The notes beneath the pieces were generated by a model, which ran no database searches, was not told where the DNA came from, and saw only the letters and a list, made by a program, of their open reading frames with translations. The position numbers and the translations under genes were made by a program. From NCBI GenBank assembly GCA_020063545.1, contig JAGUUF010000339.1, positions 1-24,682 on the forward strand: a DNA stretch of 24,682 bases. The letters run 5' to 3'. This document shows, in pieces, positions 7,984 to 15,631 of this stretch. This DNA is from Cytophagales bacterium (GTDB taxonomy: Bacteria > Bacteroidota > Bacteroidia > Cytophagales > Cyclobacteriaceae). The stretch's first letter is position 1; each line of letters starts with the position of its first letter.

Positions 7984-9819
7984 ATGCGTGAACGCCTCCG
8001 TATTTTTATCAGTTTACTCCTGTTCTGGATGGCGTTTTTTACCTTTTCCCGCATTCTATTTTTAGTGTACAATGCCTACCTCACCGCACAACTTTCAGCA
8101 GGTGAAATCCTGAAAAGCTGCCTGTACGGCCTGGCGATGGACGCCAGCATGACGGGCTACCTGCTTGCCCTGACCGGGCTAATCCTGCTTACCAGTGTCT
8201 TTTATCATTCAAAAATACTATCGGGTATATTTTATGGCGTTAACCTGGTATTGATTCTTAGCGCCAGTATTATTGTTGTTGTTGATTTGGAATTGTACCG
8301 ACACTGGGGTTTCCGGTTGAATACTGCGCCTCTGTTTTATATGGGTTCGGAAGCGGCCGGTACGGTTGAAGCCACTGTAACCATTCGGTTATTGCTTATT
8401 GCAACCGGACTCGCGGGCCTTGCGGCATTCCTATTTATGCGAACAACCGGAAAAACTTTCAGATTATTGCAGCCAACAAAAAAATGGAAGCATGCGGCAC
8501 TATTGCTGGGGTTAACCGCAGCGCTGATCATTCCTATCCGCGGAAGTTTCAGTGTTTCCACCATGAATGTCAGCTTCGTGTATTACCATAAATCAAAATC
8601 CTATGCCAACCATGCCGGTATTAATGTGGTATGGAACTTTTTATACAGCCTGCAAACCGATAACAAGCTTATTTATCCTGAAAATTTTTTCGATAAAGCA
8701 CTTACCTCAAAATTTTTCAATGAACTATATCCTGAAACTGATTCAATTCAAAAAGTACTTACTGTACCGCAGCCCAACATTCTGCTTATCATACTGGAGG
8801 GCATAACTGCGGAGGTGGTGGAGCCGCTTGGCGGCCTTGCCGGAGTAATGCCCAACCTTAACGCATTGTGTGCCGAAGGCATCTTGTTTAGTAAGTTTTA
8901 TGCCAATGGTGACCGTACCGACAAAGGACTGGTGAGTTTGCTTGGCGCTTACCCGGCACAACCGAGGGGCTCCATCATTAAGTACCCGCAAAAAACACAG
9001 CAATTGCATTTTCTTAGCACGGCTCTTGAAGAATTGGGGTACTCAACATCGTTTGTCTATGGAGGCGATGTTGACTTTGCCAATTACCGGTCGTTCCTGA
9101 CCAACGGCAGGTTCTCGCACATTACTTCGATTGATGACTTTCCGGATGATCTGGATGAATTTAAATGGGGCGTACACGATGAGCACGTTTACCACCAGGC
9201 ACTACACGAACTTGATACGGCCCAACACCTGCCCTTTTTCAAAGCCGTACTCACCTTAAGCAGTCATGAGCCCTTTACCGTGCCCATGTCAACTGCCATA
9301 CCGGGCAGCGATGAAGCCCACCGGTATATGAACGCGTGCTTTTATGCCGATAAGGTGTTGGGAGATTTTATTGTCAAAGCAAAAAGAAAACCCTGGTGGC
9401 AAAATACGCTGGTGATTATCACGGCTGACCATGGACACCGCCTGCCGGGAATGAAGAAACCAGAAACACGCGAAAAATTTCACATCCCCATGTTGTGGAT
9501 TGGCGGAGCTGTTACCCGCAACACAACCATCCATACCTATGCCAACCAAACCGACCTGTCCAACACCCTGCTTGCCCAGGTGGGTAAGCCCGACCGGAAA
9601 TTCCGGTTCAGCAAAAATATTTTCGCAGATAATGTTAAAGATTTTGCCGTGTACATTTTTAATGACGGCTACGGCTATCTTTCACCCGATGTTTACGTTG
9701 TTTACGATAACCCCGGTAAACAATACATTATTTCGGAAGGCAACGTTCAGGAACAATCGCTTAACCGCGCCAAGGCATACATTCAAACACTTTACTCCGA
9801 CTATAATTCAAAAAAATGA
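7984..9819 (+). CDS. LtaS-like membrane sulfatase/phosphoglycerol transferase
   Basis: The 611-residue protein has about five N-terminal membrane segments (roughly residues 5-30, 44-72, 80-100, 132-152 and 168-186), then a large extracytoplasmic alkaline-phosphatase-superfamily domain. Active-site features are PNILLIILEG with Glu272, the nucleophile Thr312 in NGDRTDKG, the WGVHDEHVY block near residue 396, the SSHEPF block, and ADHGHRLPG with Asp482/His483. This is the architecture of lipoteichoic acid synthase, OpgB and related phosphoglycerol or phosphoethanolamine transferases. Lipoteichoic acid is not expected in Bacteroidota, so the real acceptor is probably a lipid or glycan of the envelope. 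Its last four bases (ATGA) overlap the next gene, implying translational coupling. Confidence 0.9.
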   Translation: MRERLRIFISLLLFWMAFFTFSRILFLVYNAYLTAQLSAGEILKSCLYGLAMDASMTGYLLALTGLILLTSVFYHSKILSGIFYGVNLVLILSASIIVVVDLELYRHWGFRLNTAPLFYMGSEAAGTVEATVTIRLLLIATGLAGLAAFLFMRTTGKTFRLLQPTKKWKHAALLLGLTAALIIPIRGSFSVSTMNVSFVYYHKSKSYANHAGINVVWNFLYSLQTDNKLIYPENFFDKALTSKFFNELYPETDSIQKVLTVPQPNILLIILEGITAEVVEPLGGLAGVMPNLNALCAEGILFSKFYANGDRTDKGLVSLLGAYPAQPRGSIIKYPQKTQQLHFLSTALEELGYSTSFVYGGDVDFANYRSFLTNGRFSHITSIDDFPDDLDEFKWGVHDEHVYHQALHELDTAQHLPFFKAVLTLSSHEPFTVPMSTAIPGSDEAHRYMNACFYADKVLGDFIVKAKRKPWWQNTLVIITADHGHRLPGMKKPETREKFHIPMLWIGGAVTRNTTIHTYANQTDLSNTLLAQVGKPDRKFRFSKNIFADNVKDFAVYIFNDGYGYLSPDVYVVYDNPGKQYIISEGNVQEQSLNRAKAYIQTLYSDYNSKK

Positions 9820-10526
9820 AACGGCTTTCAATTATCGCATTGCTGAGTGCCCTGAGCATTACCGGCATCGCACAGGAATTCGGCCTGTCTTTTTCGTATT
9901 TCCTCCCGAAAAACGGGTATTTCTCCGCACCCATCAGTCCGTTTTCTTTGAGGGGTGTTGGCATTGACCTTACCCGGTTCGTAGCCATTGAAACGGGCGC
10001 TTCGCTTTACCGCATGTCGGGCCTGGGCATGAAAGGGCTTCCGTTTGAAACAAAGCAGCCGCTTATCGGACCCAATTTTACGTTGTTCGTTCCGGCCGAA
10101 CTGGTGTTTATGCTTAAAGGCAACAGCGTTGAATTTGACATTAAAGGCGGTGGATTTCTTTTTTACGGCTTCGGGCAAAAAATCAATTATGGAAACCTCG
10201 ATCGGGCTTTGCGCGAACTGGAGGGCTGGAGTGTTGCCAACTCCAATGTCCGGTTCAACAACCAACCGGGTTTTGGCTACCATGTTGGTGCGGAACTGAC
10301 TTTTTATGTAACGCAGCAAATCGGGATTTCATTAGAGACCAACTACCTGATAGGCGAATCAAAATTTCCGCTAACCGGTTCGTACACGGGCGGAACAACT
10401 TCGCTGGAAACAAAACCAATTGATTTTACCGAAGCGAAAATTGATTTCACCGGATTGGAATTTTCAATCGGTGTATTTTACAGCACCGGCAGTGCACAGC
10501 CCGGTAAAAAGAAAAAAAAGCGGTAA
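9816..10526 (+). CDS. Exported beta-barrel-like protein of unknown function
   Basis: A 236-residue protein with a signal peptide ending near GIAQ and then alternating amphipathic strands with many aromatic and Gly residues (for example GFGYHVGAELTFYVTQQIGI and GLEFSIGVFYSTG). This suggests a small outer-membrane beta-barrel. The C-terminus is odd for a barrel: a final strand followed by the basic tail PGKKKKKR instead of a terminal aromatic residue. The ATG overlaps the stop of the LtaS-like gene (ATGA), so the two are expected to be made together. No named family was recognised. Confidence 0.75.
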   Translation: MKRLSIIALLSALSITGIAQEFGLSFSYFLPKNGYFSAPISPFSLRGVGIDLTRFVAIETGASLYRMSGLGMKGLPFETKQPLIGPNFTLFVPAELVFMLKGNSVEFDIKGGGFLFYGFGQKINYGNLDRALRELEGWSVANSNVRFNNQPGFGYHVGAELTFYVTQQIGISLETNYLIGESKFPLTGSYTGGTTSLETKPIDFTEAKIDFTGLEFSIGVFYSTGSAQPGKKKKKR

Positions 10527-10542
10527 CCAGGTATGCAGCATG

Positions 10543-11922
10543 TTATTGCTTGCAGCCTGACGTAACCAGTTGAGCTTCCGGATACCCTACCTGTATCTTT
10601 TTAAGATAGGTTTCAGCAGCGCTGCGCCTCCGGAAACTGCCGCTACGCACCTGCTGATTACCGGCCGCATCGGTTTCCACTTCAATGCCGAAACGAAAAT
10701 CCGATGGCTCCAGTCCGGCAGTCCAGTCTTTCGCATACGCGGGCACTTGCCAAACAACCCGGTAGCAGATTGCCGAATCGGGTGCGGGAATTTTAATCTC
10801 CTCTACACCGATATTTCCTGATGCCAGGAGTTTCCGCGCATCTTCCAAAAACCTGGTAAAGGCCAGTTTTGAAAGGTCATCATAAATGAATGCCGTTGTA
10901 TCCGCTTCGAAATCGGGTACAGGCAACACATAAAACTTACGGTTGGGCGCAGGGGTTCGGTAAACCCAATGCAGGATGTACCCCGCATCGTTAACCGATG
11001 TCGCAGCCAGGCTGTCGGAATAATATATTTTGCTCACCTCTATCCTAACCATGGCAGCGCCATCGCGGTAACGGTCGCGCTGCCCCGAAATAAAATTTCC
11101 CAGCGAGTACACCACCAACTGGTTTTTGTCCTTTCGCCATTCCATCGGTTGTAGTACATGCGGGTGTGCCCCGATAACCAGGTTGGCACCATTCGAAAAA
11201 CAATATTCAGCGAGTTGCTTCTGTTGTTTTGACGGCATGCTTTGGTATTCGTTTCCCCAATGCATGAATATGATAATCATGTCGGGGTTCAGTTTTTTTG
11301 CCTGGGCGAGGTCCTTTCGTATTACCGCAGTGTCAATCAGGTTAACCACGTTTGGTTTTGTTACCGGTATTCCGTTGGTGCCATACGTATAATTAAGCAA
11401 AGCGAGGTTGATTCCGTTTTTTGAAATCAGCAGCGGGTAATCATTCATACGCTCAACCGTATCGCGAAAGGTACCGGTATGTAACATCTTCAGGCTGTCC
11501 AACACCTTAATGGTACGCTCAAGGCCTTTTCGCCTCCGGTCGAGGCTGTGGTTGTTGGCCGTTACCAACACATCAACTCCTGCATGCTTCAAGGCTGCAG
11601 CCAACGCATCAGGCGCGCTAAACTCGGGGTAACCTGTATAGGGCTTTCCGCCCAACGTCAGTTCCAGGTTCCCGATGGTGAGGTCTGCCCCGCTAAAATA
11701 CTTTTTTACATACCGAAAACAGGGTTCATAGTTATATAAACCGGTGGCTGCATCGTAGGCCGACTGCAACTGGGAGTCGTGTTGCATAATGTCGCCAATA
11801 AAAAGAAGTGAGATACGGGTGGTATCCTGCGCCATGCAGGCAGCAGTGATAAGCCAGGCAAGAACAGTCAGCCTGAACCTGATCGTATAGCGTGTTAACA
11901 GATGCTCAGCTATCGGGTGCAT
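10543..11922 (-). CDS. CapA family metallophosphatase-like protein with SPOR-like tail
   Basis: The 459-residue protein has an N-terminal signal segment (LTVLAWLITAACMAQ) and the CapA domain, a calcineurin-like fold. Motifs are LLFIGDIMQHDSQ, TIGNLELTLGG, VTANNHSLDR, FMHWGNEYQSMPSKQQ, LVIGAHPHVLQPMEW and VVYSLGNFISGQ. CapA/PgsA proteins take part in poly-gamma-glutamate or capsule synthesis in Bacillus; in Bacteroidota they are widespread with unclear substrates. Residues about 375-459 look like a SPOR peptidoglycan-binding domain (CYRVVWQVPAYA to QVRSGSFRRRSAAETYLKKI). The gene is the last of a three-gene minus-strand operon, 11 bp after pdeM, and converges on the beta-barrel gene 16 bp away. 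Confidence 0.88.
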   Translation of the reverse strand: MHPIAEHLLTRYTIRFRLTVLAWLITAACMAQDTTRISLLFIGDIMQHDSQLQSAYDAATGLYNYEPCFRYVKKYFSGADLTIGNLELTLGGKPYTGYPEFSAPDALAAALKHAGVDVLVTANNHSLDRRRKGLERTIKVLDSLKMLHTGTFRDTVERMNDYPLLISKNGINLALLNYTYGTNGIPVTKPNVVNLIDTAVIRKDLAQAKKLNPDMIIIFMHWGNEYQSMPSKQQKQLAEYCFSNGANLVIGAHPHVLQPMEWRKDKNQLVVYSLGNFISGQRDRYRDGAAMVRIEVSKIYYSDSLAATSVNDAGYILHWVYRTPAPNRKFYVLPVPDFEADTTAFIYDDLSKLAFTRFLEDARKLLASGNIGVEEIKIPAPDSAICYRVVWQVPAYAKDWTAGLEPSDFRFGIEVETDAAGNQQVRSGSFRRRSAAETYLKKIQVGYPEAQLVTSGCKQ

Positions 11923-11933
11923 TTCAGCAGTAC

Positions 11934-12572
11934 TTACACTTCAACAATCCGGCCATCAGCCACAGCAAATACTTTATCGTTTTCTTTCGGGGTTATGCGG
12001 GCCATGCCTGTAAACGCGCCAAAGGCAGGCAGGTATGCCTGCCTCTCGTTGAAATAAAAGCACGGGAGCATAACCGATTGCCTGCCCTTACCATTAAGTT
12101 GAATGCCCGGGTGCAGGTGGCCGGCAATGTTGTACCTTACTTCCGGCACAACACCTGCGGGCTGGTGGGTGAAAATAAATGGACCTTCTTCCAGTTGTTC
12201 GTTATGAAGCTGAAGACCGCTGCGGGTGTACTGTTCGCGGCTCAGGATATCATGATTGCCGGGAACCAGCTCAAACGAACAATTTCTGAAATTGTTAACC
12301 AGTTGTTTTACGGTCTCCCACTCCGAATTGTAATGACTGTGAAACAAGTCTCCAAGAAAAAGCACACGCTTTGGCTTAACGGCCATCATCAGGCCGGCAA
12401 GGTGCTCCAGGTTTTTGGTATTGGCTTTTAACGGAACGGGTATTCCCAACTTGCGGAAGTGGTTAACCTTGCCCAGATGTAGATCAGCAATAATCAACAG
12501 GCCGTTCCGCTTCCACAACAACGCTTTCTGCCACAGCAATTCAACCGTTTCGTTATGAATTTTAATCTCCAC
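11934..12572 (-). CDS. pdeM: Ligase-associated DNA damage response endonuclease PdeM
   Basis: A 212-residue calcineurin-like phosphoesterase. Metal-site motifs are all present: IADLHLGK (Asp30, His32), FLGDLFHS, VPGNHD, FTHQP and AGHLHPG, followed by the conserved PCFYFNERQAYLPAFGAFTG that distinguishes PdeM from other phosphoesterases. PdeM is normally encoded with a DNA ligase, a DEXH helicase and an MBL-fold exonuclease, none of which are next to it here. The start is a GTG, since an in-frame TAA (the stop of the upstream PepSY-like gene) lies only four codons before it. Translation probably relies on coupling to that gene. A 9-bp palindrome (12023-12044) lies inside the coding sequence. 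Confidence 0.92.
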   Translation of the reverse strand: MEIKIHNETVELLWQKALLWKRNGLLIIADLHLGKVNHFRKLGIPVPLKANTKNLEHLAGLMMAVKPKRVLFLGDLFHSHYNSEWETVKQLVNNFRNCSFELVPGNHDILSREQYTRSGLQLHNEQLEEGPFIFTHQPAGVVPEVRYNIAGHLHPGIQLNGKGRQSVMLPCFYFNERQAYLPAFGAFTGMARITPKENDKVFAVADGRIVEV

Positions 12573-12581
12573 TAAACCGGA

Positions 12582-13124
12582 TTAACTGAGCAGGAATAAA
12601 AAAACCAGGGGAAAAATAATACCCGCCAGGGCCAGCTTCCAGCCGCGTGCCCGAAAGCTGTTCTTACCCTTTTCAATAAACATACCGGTAACAGCTATTA
12701 CCAACATGGCCGCGCCAAATACATCCGAATAATAAATCCACCATTTGCTGGTGTCGACATGCAGGGTGGTCATCTGCCCGAGCAGGGGAGTAATTTTATA
12801 GTGAACAATGGTTGTGTTGCCGGTTGTTAAATCAATGTCGGCATCGTGGTTTACATACGATATGCGCAGCACATTGTTGTTAACCGCAAACCTGCGCACG
12901 TTGTCGTCAATATTGTGCTCGTGGGTAAAAGCCGCTACATAGTCCTCGCTAACAGAGTCTTTATGCACGGGCCGGACGGTAACCTCTCTAACATCTGCTT
13001 TATACCTTCTGGGGTGCCACGCCTGCCGGTGATTCAGGAAAATTCCTGAAAAGGCGAAGGCAATGATAAGCCCCAGGTAGAAGTATGCAATATCGCGGTG
13101 GATGTTCCGGAAAGTAAGTTTCAT
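12582..13124 (-). CDS. PepSY-associated TM helix domain protein
   Basis: The 180-residue protein opens with MKLTFRNIHRDIAYFYLGLIIAFAFSGIFLNH, the typical first helix and histidine pair of PepSY-TM proteins. A soluble section (about residues 35-125) contains PepSY-like strands ending DADIDLTTGNTTIVHYK. Two further membrane helices follow (about residues 135-150 and 160-180), with LHVDTSKWWIYYSDVFGAAML joining them. It is much shorter than the iron-reductase type PepSY-TM proteins. The family often acts in metal or siderophore handling or as periplasmic peptidase regulators. It is the first gene of the operon with pdeM and capA (9 and 11 bp spacings) and is divergent from the rhomboid gene. Confidence 0.8.
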   Translation of the reverse strand: MKLTFRNIHRDIAYFYLGLIIAFAFSGIFLNHRQAWHPRRYKADVREVTVRPVHKDSVSEDYVAAFTHEHNIDDNVRRFAVNNNVLRISYVNHDADIDLTTGNTTIVHYKITPLLGQMTTLHVDTSKWWIYYSDVFGAAMLVIAVTGMFIEKGKNSFRARGWKLALAGIIFPLVFLFLLS

Positions 13125-13201
13125 GGGTAGTAAAATTTTGCATAAATGTAAATGGCCTTGTGCAATTTTGAAGCCTTAGCCGGGTTTTTTTAACTTGCCG
13201 G

Positions 13202-13819
13202 ATGTCCATCACGCTTGTTTTAATTATCATTACCACCGGCATAAGTTTTTATGCCTGGCGCCAGCCTGCTGTATTATCGGGCTTTATCATGAACCCCTAC
13301 CTGGTAGTAAAGCGGGGGCAGTATTACCGTATGCTCACCTCCGGGTTTGTGCATGGCAGCCACATACACCTGTTGTTCAATATGTTCTCGTTTTACTTTT
13401 TCGGATCGGCAGTTGAAGTGCTGTTCTCCTACATTTTCGGGAGTTTCGGTGGGGTTTACTTCATTGTGCTATACCTGCTGGCCATTGTATTTTCAGATGT
13501 TCCCACCCTGTTTAAGCACCAGAACAATCCTGCCTACAATTCGCTTGGCGCATCAGGCGGAGTGGCTGCCGTGATTTTTGCGTTCATCCTGTTTTTACCA
13601 TTAGAAGATATCTGCTTTTACGGTGTGCTTTGTTTTCCCGGGTTTATCCTCGGCATAGCCTACCTCATTTACTCGTATGTGCAGGGTAAGCGGTCGGCCG
13701 ACCGCATCAATCACGATGCCCACCTGTACGGGGCGCTTTTCGGTGTGGTGTACTGCGCCATACTTTACCCGCCTTCGCTCGGGGCTTTTCTTGACCAGAT
13801 AAAAAACTGGAGTTTTTAA
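13202..13819 (+). CDS. Rhomboid family intramembrane serine protease
   Basis: A 205-residue membrane protein with about six helices. Catalytic features are the HIHLLFN block with Asn60, the nucleophile Ser118 in LGASGG, and His174 in NHDAHLYGALFG. All essential residues of the Ser-His dyad are present, so it should be active. It cleaves transmembrane substrates, none of which is indicated by the neighbours. The gene stands alone on the plus strand, divergent from the PepSY-like gene with 77 bp between them. It is convergent with the SulP gene, with a strong hairpin in that gap. Confidence 0.92.
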   Translation: MSITLVLIIITTGISFYAWRQPAVLSGFIMNPYLVVKRGQYYRMLTSGFVHGSHIHLLFNMFSFYFFGSAVEVLFSYIFGSFGGVYFIVLYLLAIVFSDVPTLFKHQNNPAYNSLGASGGVAAVIFAFILFLPLEDICFYGVLCFPGFILGIAYLIYSYVQGKRSADRINHDAHLYGALFGVVYCAILYPPSLGAFLDQIKNWSF

Positions 13820-13838
13820 GTCCCATTAAAAATGCAGG

Positions 13839-13861
13839 CGGGCGGCACAACGTGCCGCCCG
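13839..13861. terminator. GC-rich hairpin between rhomboid and SulP genes
   Basis: Perfect 10-bp arms CGGGCGGCAC and GTGCCGCCCG enclose the loop AAC, and shorter outer arms CAGGC (13835-13839) and GCCTG (13870-13874) surround it. It lies 20 bp after the rhomboid stop and 70 bp after the SulP stop on the other strand. No T-tract follows on either side. It may stabilise or terminate both transcripts, or be a small palindromic repeat. Confidence 0.45.
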
Positions 13862-13930
13862 TTACTCCTGCCTGTCCTAAACCAAAATCATTTGCCCGGC
13901 TAAAACACCGTACATGTATTCTCACCGGTT

Positions 13931-15535
13931 TTAATTGCGTTGAAGTTCCAATTCCATTTTCAATTCAGGTTTCCCGGGCGCTTTACCATTCCTTCCGATC
14001 ACCTCAACTGTAATATTCTTTGATTTGGCCCCTTCCTTAAATTCCTTAATCAGCTCCATCACATCATGATCAATCGTAACCGACTTACTCATATCAATGG
14101 TTACTTCTGTTCCGGGAGCAATCTGGCTGAGTTCCCGCGCAATCGAACCTTTGTTCAGGAAAATAACTTCCTCGGCAAGCGTCATTTTTATCCGGTTGCC
14201 GTTGGCATCCGATTCTTTATGCAGGAAGTGCGAATTTTTGTAGCTGTTCCGCAGGATGATGATGACGGCCACCACCATGCCGATACCAATACCTTTCAGC
14301 AAATCAGTAAACACCACGCCCGCAATGGTGGCCATAAAGGGCAGAAACTGACTCCACCCCAATTCATACATCTTTTTGAAGGTTGCAGGCTTAGCCAGTT
14401 TATAGCCTACCGAGAAGAGAATAGCCGCCAAAACAGCTAACGGAATAAGGTTTAGTATTGTCGGGATGGCCACCACACAAATCAGCAGCATGAACCCGTG
14501 AAGGATGGTCGACAATTTTGTTTTTCCACCCGACTGGATGTTGGCCGAACTGCGGATGATAACCTGGGTTACCGGCAGCCCGCCAATGAGGCCGCTCACC
14601 AGGTTGCCGCTTCCCTGTGCCACCAACTCGCGGTTGGTGTTGGTTGTTCGCTTGTAGGGATCCAGCTTATCGGTTGCCTCAACCGAAAGCAGTGTTTCAA
14701 CGCTGGCTACAACGGCAAGCGTTATGGCAACAACCCATACATCGGGGTTTAGTATTGAACCGAATGCCGGAAATGAAAAGTTGCTGAAAAAACCTGACAG
14801 CGATGATGCCACCGGCACGCTTACCAGGTGCTTTTCTTCCAGCGACCATAACGGGAAATACGCTTTTGTTACAAGCTGGTAGGCCACACCAACCAGAATG
14901 GCCACTAGCGGCCCCTGGATAAGCCTGAAGATCGGGAACCTTTTACTGAGGTTTGTTTCCCACAAAAACAGGATGGCCATTGACAGGACGGTAACCACCA
15001 CGGCACCCGGTGTTATGTAACCGAACATGTTCAGCAACTCGCTGAACGTATTTTCGCCATCGGCCTGCACAAACGACATGTCGCCTTCGTAATCGGCATC
15101 GTAACCGAACGCATGGGGTATCTGCTTTAAAATAATAATGATGCCGATAGCCGTAAGCATGCCTTTAATTACCGATGTTGGAAAGTAATACCCGATTATG
15201 CCGGCCTGGAGTAATCCCAGCACAATCTGGAACAACCCCGCCAGCACCACGGCTACCAGGAAAATCTCGAATGCACCCAGTTGTTGTATGGATGAAAGAA
15301 CAATAACCGTAAGGCCGGCTGCCGGACCGCTAACACCCAGGCTTGAGTTACTGATGGAGCCCACAACAATACCGCCCACAACACCCGCAATGATTCCGGA
15401 GAATAACGGGGCACCGCTGGCCAGGGCAATACCCAGGCATAAGGGTACCGCAACAAAAAACACCACCATCGCGGCAGGAAAATCGCTCTTGATGTTGGCA
15501 AAGAAGCCTGCGGGCAACGATAACGGTACTTTCAT
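13931..15535 (-). CDS. SulP family inorganic anion transporter with STAS domain
   Basis: A 534-residue secondary transporter from the preferred start (an ATG 13 codons further upstream, at 15574, is also open). The N-terminus NIKSDFPAAMVVFFVAVPLCLGIALASGAP is the SulP signature region, and about 10-14 membrane segments follow. The sodium/anion-site region SVEATDKLDPYKRTTNTNRELVAQGSGN is conserved. Residues about 440-520 form a cytoplasmic STAS domain (AEEVIFLNKGSI to TIDHDVMELIKEF). Bacterial SulP proteins move sulfate, bicarbonate or dicarboxylates; the sequence does not decide between them, and no carbonic anhydrase or sulfate-assimilation gene is adjacent. The gene lies 97 bp downstream of the histidine kinase on the same strand. 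The chosen ATG is preceded by AAAGG at a reasonable distance. Confidence 0.92.
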   Translation of the reverse strand: MKVPLSLPAGFFANIKSDFPAAMVVFFVAVPLCLGIALASGAPLFSGIIAGVVGGIVVGSISNSSLGVSGPAAGLTVIVLSSIQQLGAFEIFLVAVVLAGLFQIVLGLLQAGIIGYYFPTSVIKGMLTAIGIIIILKQIPHAFGYDADYEGDMSFVQADGENTFSELLNMFGYITPGAVVVTVLSMAILFLWETNLSKRFPIFRLIQGPLVAILVGVAYQLVTKAYFPLWSLEEKHLVSVPVASSLSGFFSNFSFPAFGSILNPDVWVVAITLAVVASVETLLSVEATDKLDPYKRTTNTNRELVAQGSGNLVSGLIGGLPVTQVIIRSSANIQSGGKTKLSTILHGFMLLICVVAIPTILNLIPLAVLAAILFSVGYKLAKPATFKKMYELGWSQFLPFMATIAGVVFTDLLKGIGIGMVVAVIIILRNSYKNSHFLHKESDANGNRIKMTLAEEVIFLNKGSIARELSQIAPGTEVTIDMSKSVTIDHDVMELIKEFKEGAKSKNITVEVIGRNGKAPGKPELKMELELQRN

Positions 15536-15631
15536 AAGCGCCTTTAGTAAGGCATGAAAGTAGCGCCCGGGCATTAAGCTGGTATTAGACAGGGATTAGA
15601 AAATCATTAGAATATAGCTGGGCACACTTGC

